Assembly: GCA_033032865.1 (NCBI GenBank)
Contig: JAWHQI010000024.1
Location: 186,001-250,000 of the forward strand
Reading direction: 5' to 3'
DNA: 64,000 bases
From: Dactylorhiza incarnata
Taxonomy: Eukaryota; Streptophyta; Magnoliopsida; Asparagales; Orchidaceae
The notes under the pieces are model-generated. The model did no database searches, was not told the DNA's origin, and saw only the letters and a program-made list of their open reading frames with translations. Positions within the stretch are counted from its first letter, which is position 1. Every line of letters begins with the position of its first letter. Made by a program: the position numbers and the translations under genes. This document shows, one piece after another, positions 33,820 through 44,662 of this stretch.

Positions 33820-36800
33820 GTGTGTTGGCAGGCTAAGGACAAAGAAGACGTGTGGTACTTGGACTCGGGTTGTTCAAAGCACATGACGGGCAATAAAGAG
33901 AAGTTTCATAGCCTGGAGATGAAAAAAGGAGGAGTTGTCACATTCGGAGATAATGGAAAAGAAAAAATCATCGGCATCGGAGTTGTGGGTAACAAAAATT
34001 TTTCAATTTCAAATGTTTTATTTGTAGAAGGATTAATGCATAATTTGATTTCTATTAGTCAATTATGTGATAAGGGTTTAGATGTTTTATTTGAATCTTC
34101 TACAAATTTGTGCAAAATTATTAATTCTAAAACAAATGAAATTATTTTTACCGCACCTAGATGTCATAATGTATATATGATTAAATTTCTTGATTTTTCA
34201 AATTCTTCTTTAAAATGTTTTTTATCAAAAAATGATGAATTAGAATTATGGCATAGGCGACTTGGACATACTAGTGCCAAGTTAATTACAAAACTTTCAA
34301 AAAATAAATTAATTAAAGGTTTACCATTGTTAAATGGAAATTTATCTTATTCATTATGTGTGCCTTGCCAAAAAGGAAAATTTTCAAAATCATCTTTCAA
34401 AAGTAAAAATATTATTTCTACCACTAGGCCACTTCAATTAATTCATATGGATTTATTTGGGCCAATTGGAATTTCTAGCTTAGGAGGTAGAAAATATACA
34501 TTTGTATTGATTAATGATTATTCTCGTTTTTGTTGGACTTTATTTCTAACCTCAAAATCCGATGCATTTTCAGAATTTTCAAAATTATGTTTGCGTATTC
34601 AAAATGAATTTGAGTTAAAAATTAAACGCATGCGATCGGATCATGGAGGAGAATTTGAAAATGAAAAGTTTATTTCTTTTTGTACGGAGTTAGGAATTAA
34701 ACAAGAATTTTCCGCTCCACGCACACCACAGCAAAATGGTGTAGTGGAAAGGAAAAATAGAACTCTTCAAGAGTTAGCCCATACGATGCTATCTGAGTTT
34801 AAATTACCAAAATCTTTTTGGGCTGAAGCGGTTAGTACGGCATGTTATGTAATTAATAGAGTAATGCTTCGCCCTATTTTAAAATTACTCCTTATGAATT
34901 AATTTTTAGTAAAAAACCAAATGTTTCTTATTTCAAAGTTTTTGGTTGTAAATGTTTTATTTTGAATTCTAAAGATTCCTTAGGAAAATTTGATGAAAAA
35001 TGTGATGAAGGTATTTTTATTGGCTATTCTTCAACTAGTAAAGCTTATAGGATTTTTAATAAAAGAACAAAAATAATTGAAGAATCTATTCATGTTAGGT
35101 TTGATGAGTTTGTTTCATGTGTAGAAAAGAAAATTGCAGGAAAAGAAGATGAACCCCTTCTTTTGGTGGAGAATGATGATGAAGAACTTGGAGAAAATGA
35201 AGAAGAAAATGAAGAAGAAAGAGAAGGAGAAAGAGAAGAAGATAGAGAAGAAGAAAGAGAAGAATATGTGCCTCCAAGTGAATTGAGATTTTCAAAGGAT
35301 CATCCAAAGGAGCTTATCATTGGAGATCCGCAAAAAGGGGTTAGTACTCGTTCATCGTTACATGTTTTATTTTCAAACCTTTGCTTTGTCTCGAAAATAG
35401 AACCAAAAGATGTTTCCACCGCTTTAAATGATGAATTTTGGTTTTTAGCTATGAATGGCGAACTTAATCAATTTGAACGTAATAAGGTTTGGAATCTTGT
35501 AGAATGACCCAAAAATTGTCCTGTAGTTGGAGTTAAGTGGATTTTTAAAAATAAATTGGATAATGAATCTAGAATTGTTAGAAATAAAGCCAGATTAGTT
35601 GCAAAAGGTTATGCACAAATTGATGGGGTAGATTTTGATGAAACTTTTGCACCCGTAGCAAGATTAGAAGCGGTTAGGATATTTCTTGCATTTGCTTGTT
35701 TTAAAAGATTTAAATTATATCAAATGGATGTCAAAACCACATTTTTAAACGGGTATATAAAAGAAGAGGTTTATGTAGAACAACCCCCTGGCTTTATAAA
35801 TGAGAAATATCCAAATTATGTTTATAAATTAGATAAAGCGCTTTATGGATTAAAACAAGCGCCTCGTGCTTGGTATGATCGATTAACTCAATATTTGTTA
35901 AAGCACGATTATAAAATAGGAAGTGCCGATTCTACACTCTTCATTAAGCAATTTGATCATGATTTAATTATTTTGCAAATTTATGTTGATGATATTATTT
36001 TTGGGGCCACTAATGAAGAGTTGTGTAATGAAGTAGTTCAAATTATGAAAAATGAATTTGAAATGAGCATGGTAGGAGAACTTTCATATTTTCTAGGTTT
36101 TCAAATTACACAAAAACATGATGGTATTTTTATATGTCAATCCAAATATATTCATGATATGTTAAAAAGATTTGGATTTGAAAATCTTAAGCATGCAAAC
36201 ACTCCTATGAGTGCTTCACTAAAATTAGGAAAAGATGAAAGTGGAGTTTCAATTGACCAAACCCTTTATAGGAGTATAATAGGATCTTTATTATATTTAA
36301 CCGCATCAAGACCTGACATTATGTTTGTCGTTTGTTTATGTGCTAGATTTCAGGCTAATCCTAAAGAGTCACATTTAAAAGCGGTGAAACACATCTTTAG
36401 ATATCTTATAGGAACATCTAAATTAGGATTATGGTATCCTCATAATGATTCCTTTATTCTACATGGTTTTTCTTATTCAGATTATGCGGGATGTTCTTTA
36501 GATAGGAAAAGCACTAGTGGCACGCGTCATTTTATCGGCCCTTCACTTATTTATTGGTCGAGTAGGAAACAGAATTCTGTTGCCCTCTCTACTACCGAGG
36601 CCGAATATATTGCACTAGGTAGTTGTTGTGCCCAAGCTCTTTGGATGTCACAAACATTAGAAGACTTTGGCATGCAACAAAGTAGTGTAGAATTAAAGTG
36701 TGATAATAAAAGTGCTATAGACTTAACTAATAATCCCGTATTACATTCTAGATCTAAGCATATATATGTCCGACATCATTTTATAAGGGATCATATTAAG

Positions 36801-36911
36801 AAGGGTAATGTAAAAATCAACTTCATAAGAACGGATTCACAATTAGCGGATATTTTTACAAAACCACTTAATGATTCACGCTTTTCTATGTTAAGATTAG
36901 AACTTGGAATC
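33820..36911 (+). pseudogene. pol: pol of element C
   Basis: Protease with VWYLDSGCSKHMTG; integrase with an HRRLGH...CVPC zinc region, NDYSRFCW, RSDHGGEF and TPQQNGVVERKNRT; RT with [11 protein letters not shown]; RNase H with [16 protein letters not shown] and [14 protein letters not shown] frameshift near 34866 and a TGA at 35505 (probably CGA to TGA) disrupt it. The last codons (LELGI) are cut by a hairpin insertion at 36912. Between integrase and RT is a Glu-rich run (about 35150-35260) of low complexity. Confidence 0.93.
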
Positions 36912-37058
36912 TGTAACAGCCCTAGCCCGAACCACTACAGGGCTTCACCGGGACCCTTCAGGAACTGTTAGACGTCCTGGACAATGGTGGCCAGGCGTCT
37001 AACAGTTCCTGAAGGGTCCAGGTGAAGCCCTGTAGTGGTTCGGGCCAGGGCTGTTACA
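36912..37058 (+). mobile_element. 147-bp hairpin insertion in C
   Basis: Two arms of about 69 bp are inverted repeats of each other with about three differences, separated by a loop of about 8 bp. It starts TGTAACAGCCC, ends GGGCTGTTACA, and is flanked by gaatc at 36907-36911 and 37059-37063. It lies at the last codons of pol. The TG...CA ends and 5-bp duplication are LTR-like, while the full-length inverted structure is foldback-like. I do not recognise the family. Confidence 0.85.
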
Positions 37059-37448
37059 GAATCTTAGAAATATAAATCTTAAAAAAAAATTTGTAATTAT
37101 TTCTAGAAATTGCATGTATTTAATTCTTATGTATTATCAAAAATTATTAAATTATTTACTCTTATAATATGTAATTAAACAAACTATCACAAAACAAAGT
37201 CAAATTATCATCAAAATTCTCTCCAAATGCATATGATAAAACCAGAACAGAAAAACAGATCAAAGATAGAGTTTTCACTATCGCTGGGCGACAGTGATGT
37301 CGCCGGGCGATATCTCATACTTCTTCAAAGCATAAATACTATTATATCCACAGCACTAAATCTATCACTCATCCAGATTTTCTTCAGAAGCAGCAATATC
37401 ATCACTAGAGATCGGTGTAGGTTCTCTAGCTCTTCGGGTTCGCCTTAT

Positions 37449-38441
37449 TTAATGACGTGGAGGATCCCATTCTCTCTCTTCTTCCGGCGTTGGTTTTAGC
37501 TTCATCCCCTTTACTAGAAACTTCATAAATTTTTTGATACCCGAATTACTTCGCTTTTGTTCTTCTTTAATCTCCTCAACCGAATCACTTAGATCTTCTA
37601 TTCTTTCACGTAAAGACCCTCCTCTTCGGAGTGGTTGTCTTGAAGAAGATGCTACTCTAGGAGAAGGAACTCTAGCTGGTTCTGTGATAGTATGTATAGC
37701 CGGGATACAATCGTCAATGTAGATTTCTTGGTCTATCCATCGATATTTATTATATATGAGCCTTTGAATAACACTTCCTAATGGAAGTGTATTCAATTTC
37801 CTCCTAAGAGGATGCTTCATCTTATACGTATATCGTATAATGGATAAGACAAAATCAGCCACATCGAACCTCACTTTCTCTAATATATAGTAAGTCACCA
37901 AGCTCAATTGAGCCGTGATCTTCCTTGTATCTCCGGTCTTTAACATAACGGTATTCCTTAATATCTCTTGCACGATAAAAGCATCGCGACTAAGTGATGT
38001 GATATCTTGAATCAAACCACTATTATCCTTCCCATGAAGCCTTTGATTCAAACATGTCCAATCCCGATCTTTTCGGAAAATTTCCACGATATCAATCCTA
38101 TTGTCTTCACAAGTTGCAAGACCATATTCATTTCTGAGATCTTCATGGGTGATCTCTATTTCCCCTCCTTGAATTTTAGACTTTATGCCTCCATTCAAAC
38201 CCGTATTTTTTTAGTCTTCTAAGTTATTATAAAATTCTCTAACAAACCACGAGGCGAACATATCCGGTATAATGAGGGACATTATATCTACCTCAACCAA
38301 ACACTCATATATATGTGTTGGCACAGATCCATCCAAACATTTTGGAACACCGATTGATGCATTCTCAATACCAGAATATGATTGGAACGAGGAGTGAGGG
38401 TTGTTGCTGGTAGATTTCCTGGCACGAGATGATGATGCCAT
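37449..38441 (-). pseudogene. antisense accessory ORF of element C
   Basis: The ATG is at 38441-38439 and the stop at 37449, on the strand opposite to gag-pol. One in-frame TAA (38211-38213) splits 331 codons; the frame is otherwise open. The layout (WFVREFYNNLE near the start, then an EITHEDLRNEYGL segment, a helical region around ITAQLSLVTYYILEK, a GSVIQRLI segment and a basic Glu/Lys-rich end) resembles the accessory proteins found in many plant transposable elements and is reminiscent of the N-terminal domain of ORF3 in A and B. No signal peptide is seen. A TATA box and a 5'UTR intron lie upstream. The function is unknown. Confidence 0.7.
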
Positions 38442-38444
38442 TTC

Positions 38445-38817
38445 CTATTATGAAATAAGAAAAACTTTCAGAAATCTAAAATTAAAAATTTCGGAATTGT
38501 TCACTACCGCCGGCGACAGTACTGTCGTCGGGCGATATATCCAAATCAATTCTTATGCTACTCATATCTAAAATTAGAAATTTATAGATATACCCTTAGA
38601 TTTTGTTTATAATCACTAAAATTGCATAAACATTGTAAATCTACAACAAAAAAATCAACATTAGTGATTATTTTTCATTAAAAAAAAAATTTAGATCTAA
38701 AATGTATGATCAAAATGAAAAATTTTTCCTTGGATCTATCTTCTTTCATCATCAAGATTCTAGATCTATTGTTATTTTTGATGAACCATACAAATTTGAA
38801 AGAGATCTAAGGCATAC
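38445..38817 (-). other. predicted 5'UTR intron of the antisense gene of C
   Basis: The minus strand has AAAAG|GTATGCC at 38817 and a T-rich tract ending in CATAATAG|GAA at 38445. That gives a 373-nt intron ending three bases before the ATG. An antisense intron is not removed from the genomic RNA, so it can persist through retrotransposition. It contains one copy of the palindromic motif (38505-38540). Confidence 0.6.
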
Positions 38818-38914
38818 CTTTTGGAGTTTTTAGGGTTTTCGGAGAAGGAAGATGAACTCCAGCAGTTTAGGGTCGGTCAAATGAGAATATTGGACTTGCC
38901 TTTCCGATTTTTCG

Positions 38915-38970
38915 CTTTTTATATAAAAAACCACTATCGCCGCGCGTTATCACTGTCGCCGGGCGATATC
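38915..38970 (-). promoter_or_regulatory. promoter-like module of the antisense gene of C
   Basis: In minus-strand order: two palindromic motifs (gatatcgcccggcgacagtg and a GCGATAGTGG half-site), then TATATAAAAA at 38925-38916. The mRNA would start near 38885, leaving a first exon of about 70 bases before the predicted donor. The motif is the one found in U3 of C. Confidence 0.6.
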
Positions 38971-39169
38971 TATTTTCCTTCATTTTTCAAATCAACTTCT
39001 GAGCTGTCTTTTTACAAACATGTTTCTAGTATTACAGTAGTAATTTTGAATAGTTATCATGGTACCATAGCTAGTACATGTGATTCTTCATTTATGAGTC
39101 CTTTCAACATTGTTCTTAATTTCTCTTGCTTAAGATATCTATTTATATTTGTGATGACTAGAAATTGAG

Positions 39170-40331
39170 TAAAATTGTTCTGCATGCCTCTAAGTATAAG
39201 AAATTTTTTATCTATGACAATGAGCAATCACAAACACTTACTTTGCAATTACATGTTAATAAAATTTATTTTATACATACATCATGATTGCTCGAACATA
39301 ACAAAATACATTTCATAAATGTTGCCTTCAACTTTGCTACTTTGCACTTATTCAAATTATACCATTTTTTTACATGCAAGTGAATTCGGAAATCCTTTAC
39401 ATACATAAATATTCAAAAAAAAAATTCAAATGCAAAACATATATTTTGCCAAAAATTCTGAAAGAAAAATTAAAAAATTGAAAAGGATCCTCCACCAAGC
39501 ACTACTTAGCCTCCTGATAAGTCTTAATGAGCATTGTGAGGTTAAGCACCTTGGAAAGAATTGTAAAGTGTCTTGTTATGCAGAAACAAAATGGTCCTTT
39601 TATATACTTGCAAAGTTTCGGTAAGTTTATAAGTTTGGCTTTATGTATATTTATGTTATGTTTAACAATTCCATGTTCATGTATATTTTAAATATATTCA
39701 TATGTATTCTTTTTCAAAGTATCACTACTACACTTCATTGTTATTTATAAAATTTCTTCTTATGAGAATTGGACCAGAAATAGTTTATCTTTTTTTCTTT
39801 CATCTGTCTTATTGATTTATATATCTTAGCTTGACTATTTTCAATGTTCAAATTATACTCATACATTAGCTTTTTCCACATGTCACAACTTCTTCCATGA
39901 TTATATTCCAAATTTCATTGTACTCCTACTCCATGTTTATCATTGTTGATATTCTACTCCTCTTGTTTTCAAAATTCTTTTACCAATTTATAACTCTCTC
40001 ACTTCTTTACGCTTCTGCATTTGCTACTCAATTCAAATAATCTATTTTATATTCCATACCCCACCTTCTTTTGATAATATCAAAGGGGGAGAAGATAATA
40101 AGAAATCACTTAAATTACTTAATTAATACAGGGACCATACATGTAGGAGGAGTTTATATGTCGGGGAGTTTATATGAGAGAATATTTTTAGAAGGAGCTA
40201 ATATTAAGGGGGAGATCATATTAAGGGGGAGATCATGGAGATCATATGTTCACACTTGTAGACACATAATATACTTTTCAATATCTCTATAGAATTTATT
40301 TGATTTCTTTTTATAAGGATTTGTTATTATC
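39170..40331. other. AT-rich non-coding spacer of C
   Basis: Very AT-rich, with no supportable gene. It ends in purine-rich blocks (about 40085-40225, repeated 'aagggggagat') that look like degenerate polypurine tracts before the real one. Confidence 0.65.
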
Positions 40332-40343
40332 AAAAGGGGAGAT
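40332..40343 (+). other. polypurine tract of C
   Basis: AAAAGGGGAGAT directly before the 3' LTR. Confidence 0.85.
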
Positions 40344-41465
40344 TGTTGGAGCATGCGTTCCGCACTCGTCCGGTTTGAGAATAACAAATCCTGAATGTAT
40401 TTGATCCTATATTTGATTAGTTGTGTGCAGGGATAGCAGATATTTTATGTACTAATATTTGGCTGAGCAGATCAATGAAGAAAATGAAACTCGCAGTATC
40501 GCTGGCGTTAACTCTATCGCCAGGCGATAGCGTCAACGGTTACTGCTGACGTCAGCCATGTTCCACACGTTGCCACGCTCGAAGCCACGTTATAGCACTA
40601 TCGCGGGGCGATATCGCTATCACCAAGCGACAGCACACGATCAGCCACGTTCCGCGCGACAGCCCACGTTGTCCAGCCACGTTTCAGCGATACCGCGGGG
40701 CGATATCGATATCGTCGCGCGATAGCTGGCAGTTGTGAAAAGTTCTATAAAAAGGCCACGAATTTCAGAGTTTTGAATATGTTGAAAGAGCCTTGATTCC
40801 CAGAGCAGATTCTAGACGAACTTCCTTGGTCCAGTACATTTTCATGAGCGAAGGAGATTCGACCATACTTTCGAGATTGAAGATCTTCTCATTGGTCGAC
40901 CATCATCTTCAGAGCTCTTCTTGAGGGAGTTTTAGTTTCATATATTGTATTTACATTTTTCCATTTCATAAATTGTAATTGGTTTGGGAAAATCATCGTC
41001 GTGTGTGCAGTGTGTAAGTCCGTGTGAGGCTTAGGGAAAATCATCACCTTGTGTGTGGTGTTAGATCCTTGTGTGGTCTAGGGTAAATCATCGTCTTGTG
41101 TGCAGTATCAAGTCCTTGTGTGGCTTGGGAGAAAATCGCCGCCGTGTGTGCTGCGTCTAGATCAAGATTTGATTTAGGGGGAGGCTTGTGTCTATATCTG
41201 GGAGATATAGGTTATAGCCAACCGGTCCTTAGGAGAAGGACCGGTGAAAAGAGACAAGAGATTTTATTAATTGTAAGCCTTTGATTCCAAGCTTTATTGG
41301 AATCATTTCTACTCATTATCTTTGATGAAATAAAATCTTGTTTTTAAATTCAATTATTTGTCTCTATATTCATATATTGTTTCGTTCTTTACAAAAATTA
41401 TCAAAGGTTTAAATTGCCCGTATTCACCCCCCCCCCCCCCTCTAAGTGCGCCACAAGATCCAACA
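40344..41465 (+). repeat. 3' LTR of element C
   Basis: 1,122 bp, nearly identical to 30714-31837, with 14 C instead of 16 in the homopolymer run. TSD gtatg follows. Confidence 0.95.
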
Positions 41466-41470
41466 GTATG

Positions 41471-42093
41471 GTCACTGGAAGAATGGAAGTTCCTATGGGA
41501 AGGAGAATACTCCTTCCCATAGTGGAAGAAAGGGCATGGGCTTGAGTGCTATGAAGGCTCCCCATGAGGAAATTCAAATGGCCCAACCTGGACCATTTGT
41601 ATTTGGTACTTCAGTCCCTTCATTCAAGAATAAGAAAGCAAGTTCTTTTAAATTTATTTCAGCTAAGAACATGACTGCTGTCAAATCAGTAGACAGGTCT
41701 AGTTGCTCAGTGTCTAATGCCATCAAATCTTGCCTTGCCCAAAAGCCAAAGCAAGCTGATGCCATTAAGACAAAGACCACTAAGACTGTCCACAGATTGA
41801 CTTTCAGCGAGATCCTTGCTGAAATAAATAAGAAAAATGTTGTTGTCTCCCCTCCTGAACATAAGCACAGTAATGTATTCCCCTCAAGAAATGTTCAGAA
41901 GAGGAGATACAATATTCATGAATGTTGGTGTTGTGGTAAAGTGGGATACTTTTCCATAGACTGTTGGCACAATCCCAATGTGCCATGTGCAAAGAAGAGT
42001 CTTCCTGCAAAGGGTGCAGCTAGTGTGAGGTCATTTCATCATGCTAACAAGAACCTAGGACCCAAAGCTGTTTGGGCTCCTAAGGGTAACTAA
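41471..42093 (+). pseudogene. gag: gag of element A, fourth segment
   Basis: Follows insert C. It contains a basic/Gly region and the second Cys/His motif, CWCCGKVGYFSIDCW, then LGPKAVWAPKGN and a stop at 42091. It matches the end of B gag (LGPNLVWAPKKR). The bases between this stop and protease end in a pyrimidine-rich tract plus CAG. Confidence 0.88.
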
Positions 42094-42101
42094 ACTCCTT
42101 C

Positions 42102-44662
42102 TTGCAGGATAGTTCAAGTACCAGCCTCAACCAAATATGGTACTTGGACAGTGGGTGCTCAAGGAACATGACAGGAACCAGAAATCTTCTACAGGACTAC
42201 AAAGCTGTGAAGAATGGACCTAAAGTTATCTTTTGTGGATCTGAAAGGGGAATCACCAAAGGATATGGTATGATCTCCAATGGCTTAGTTGCAATCACAA
42301 GGGTAGTTTATGTTGAAGGATTGCAACACAGCCTAGTAAGCATAAGTCAACTATGTGGCTTAGGCTATGTCAATGAATTCCACAATGACAAGTGCTTGAT
42401 CAAAAGTCTAATGACTTAGAGACCATTCTCTCAGGCACTAGGAGTGGGAATGTTTATTGCTTAGATTTTATATGCAGTAATTCTATTTCATTTGTTTGTC
42501 TTATGGCTAATGAAAATGAGTCTCTTTGTGTTCAATGGCACAAGAGACTTGCTCACATTAACTACAAGATAATGTATAGACTATTCTCTAAAAACCTTGT
42601 TAGAAATAATCCAAATTTAATATGTATTAAAAGTGGTCCATGTCATGCTTGTTAAATGGGCAAGCAAACAAGGACCACCTTTAAAAGTATTGGCTCCAAA
42701 GACACTGAAAGATGTCTATATCTATTGCATATGGACTCGTTTGGTCCTTTGCCAATTCAGAGCCTAGGTGGGAAGTTGTATACTTTGGTGATTCATGCAA
42801 AATATACATGGGTATTCTTCCTTAAGAAGAAGTCAGATACCTTGAATGTCTTTATAAATCATGTCAAAGCAATTCAGAATGATTTACAATGTGTTGTGGT
42901 CAGGACTAGGACTGAGCATGGCACATAATTTCAATCTGAAGCCATGACAAGATTTTGTCAAGAATTTGGTATCACCCAAGAGTTTTCCTCTCCAAGGACT
43001 CCACAACAAAATGGTGTGGCTGAGAGGAGGAATAGGACCTTGATAGAAGCTGGTAGAACATTGCTTAGTGACTCCTCACTCCCAGAATATCTCTGGGCTG
43101 AGGCAGCCAATATTGCATGTTATGTTCTAAATAGAGCTTCCATTAATAAGGTCCATGGAATAACCCCCTATGAGATTTTGAAAGGCAAACAACCTACAAT
43201 TTCATATTTTAGAATATTTGGCTCCAAATGCTACATTTTAAATAATGGAAAATATCAACTAACAAAGTTTGCAGAGAAATGCAATGTGGGCATTCTTGTT
43301 GGTTATAGCTCCCACAGTAGAGCATATATCGTTTATAATAAGAAAACTCAGGTTATTGAAGAGTCTATGCATGTAGTATTTGATGAGACCAGCCTAATAT
43401 ATTAGGGCTGGTCTAGTTCTTTTGTTTTGACAGGAAATGAGAAAGGAATGGATGAAATGTCTGTAAAAGACATACCCAGTTGCAGCAAAGCATATACAGA
43501 TGCTGCAATTACTGAAGAGGAAGAGATCCAGGGAGCTGATGTCACCGCTGAACCAGTGGGAGCAGTACAGCAAGCTCAGGATAGATTGCCTCCAGTTGTA
43601 AGACATCTCAGGGATCATCTAAGAGAACAAATCATTGGAGATCGGAACCAAGGTGTATTGACCAGAAGCAGGGCCCATAATGAAGCCCTATTCTTGAGCT
43701 TCCTATCACAAATGGAGCCCAAGAAATTTGAAGAAGCCAACCAAGACACCTTTTGGATTCAAGCAATGCAAGAAGAACTCCTTCAATTCAAAAGATGCAA
43801 GGTTTGGAAGTTGGTGCCAAAACCTCAAGGACACAATATAATTTGCACCAAATGGATTTACAGGAACAAATTGGATGAAAATGGAGTAATCATCAAGAAC
43901 AAGGCCAGATTGGTAGTCAAGGGCTACAGACAAGAAGAGGGAATAGACTTTGATCAAACCTTTGCCCCTGTTGCAAGGTTAGAAGCAATTAGGCTATTCC
44001 TTGCCTATGCTGCCCACAGAGGGTTCAAAGTGTATCAAACAGATGTCAAGTCAGCCTTCCTCAATGGCAACTTGAAGGAAGAGGTATATGTTGAACAACC
44101 TTTAGGTTTTGTACATCCCACCCTCTATAATCATGTATATTTACTTAGGAAAGCTCTTTATGGTCTTAAGCAAGCTCGCATGGCTTGGTATGAGATATTG
44201 TCTAGCTTTCTCATCAAGAACAAATTCTTGAGGGGAAAGATAGATAGTACATTGTTTCTTAGGGAAACAAGGGGCAAGTGTCTCCTAGTCCAAATATATG
44301 TTGATGACATAATATTTGGGTCTACTGATGACAACATTTGCAAAAGGTTTGCCAACCTCATGCAGGGGGAGCTTGAGATGAGCAGTATGGGAGAGCTCAA
44401 GTACTTTCTAGGCCTCCAAGTGAAACAGTCTGATAAGGGAATCTTCATCTCTCAGAACAAGTACACTGGGGAGCTTATAAAGAAATTTGGGATGGAATTA
44501 GCCTCCACCATGAAAACACCCATGGGGTCCAACATTTCCCTGGACAAGGATGAGAAGGGCAAGGCCTTTGATGAATCCATGTACAGGTGCATCATTGGAT
44601 CCCTATTGTATTTAACTGCTAGTAGACCAGATATTATATATGGTATATGTGTATGTGCTAGG
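42102..44662 (+). pseudogene. pol: pol of element A, 5' part (protease, integrase, RT)
   Basis: Protease IWYLDSGCSRNMTG; integrase with HKRLAH...CHAC, a damaged first catalytic region (near 42790, missing the VDDYSR motif), RTRTEHGT and TPQQNGVAERRNRT; RT with [18 protein letters not shown] and [11 protein letters not shown]. Stops lie at 42417, 42653, 42926 and 43403, with a frame change near 42400. The frame is open to 44662 (CVCAR), where D is inserted. 44658-44662 (ctagg) is the duplicated target. Confidence 0.92.

Larger units (their letters stand above)
30714..41465 (+). mobile_element. Element C: copia retrotransposon with an antisense accessory gene
   Basis: 10,752 bp with LTRs of 1,124 and 1,122 bp that look nearly identical, and the perfect duplication gtatg (30709-30713 and 41466-41470). 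Plus-strand gag-pol, then a spacer holding a minus-strand ORF with its own TATA box and intron, then the polypurine tract and 3' LTR. Palindromes of the CTATCGCC/GGCGATAG type are scattered in U3, inside gag, and around the antisense gene. Related to the SIRE lineage but distinct from A and B. Confidence 0.95.

Noticed and set aside
35150..35260. possible microsatellite in C pol (GAAGAA-rich)
   Set aside because: It is a coding Glu-rich linker between integrase and RT that keeps the frame, common in copia pol, so it was not listed as a separate repeat.
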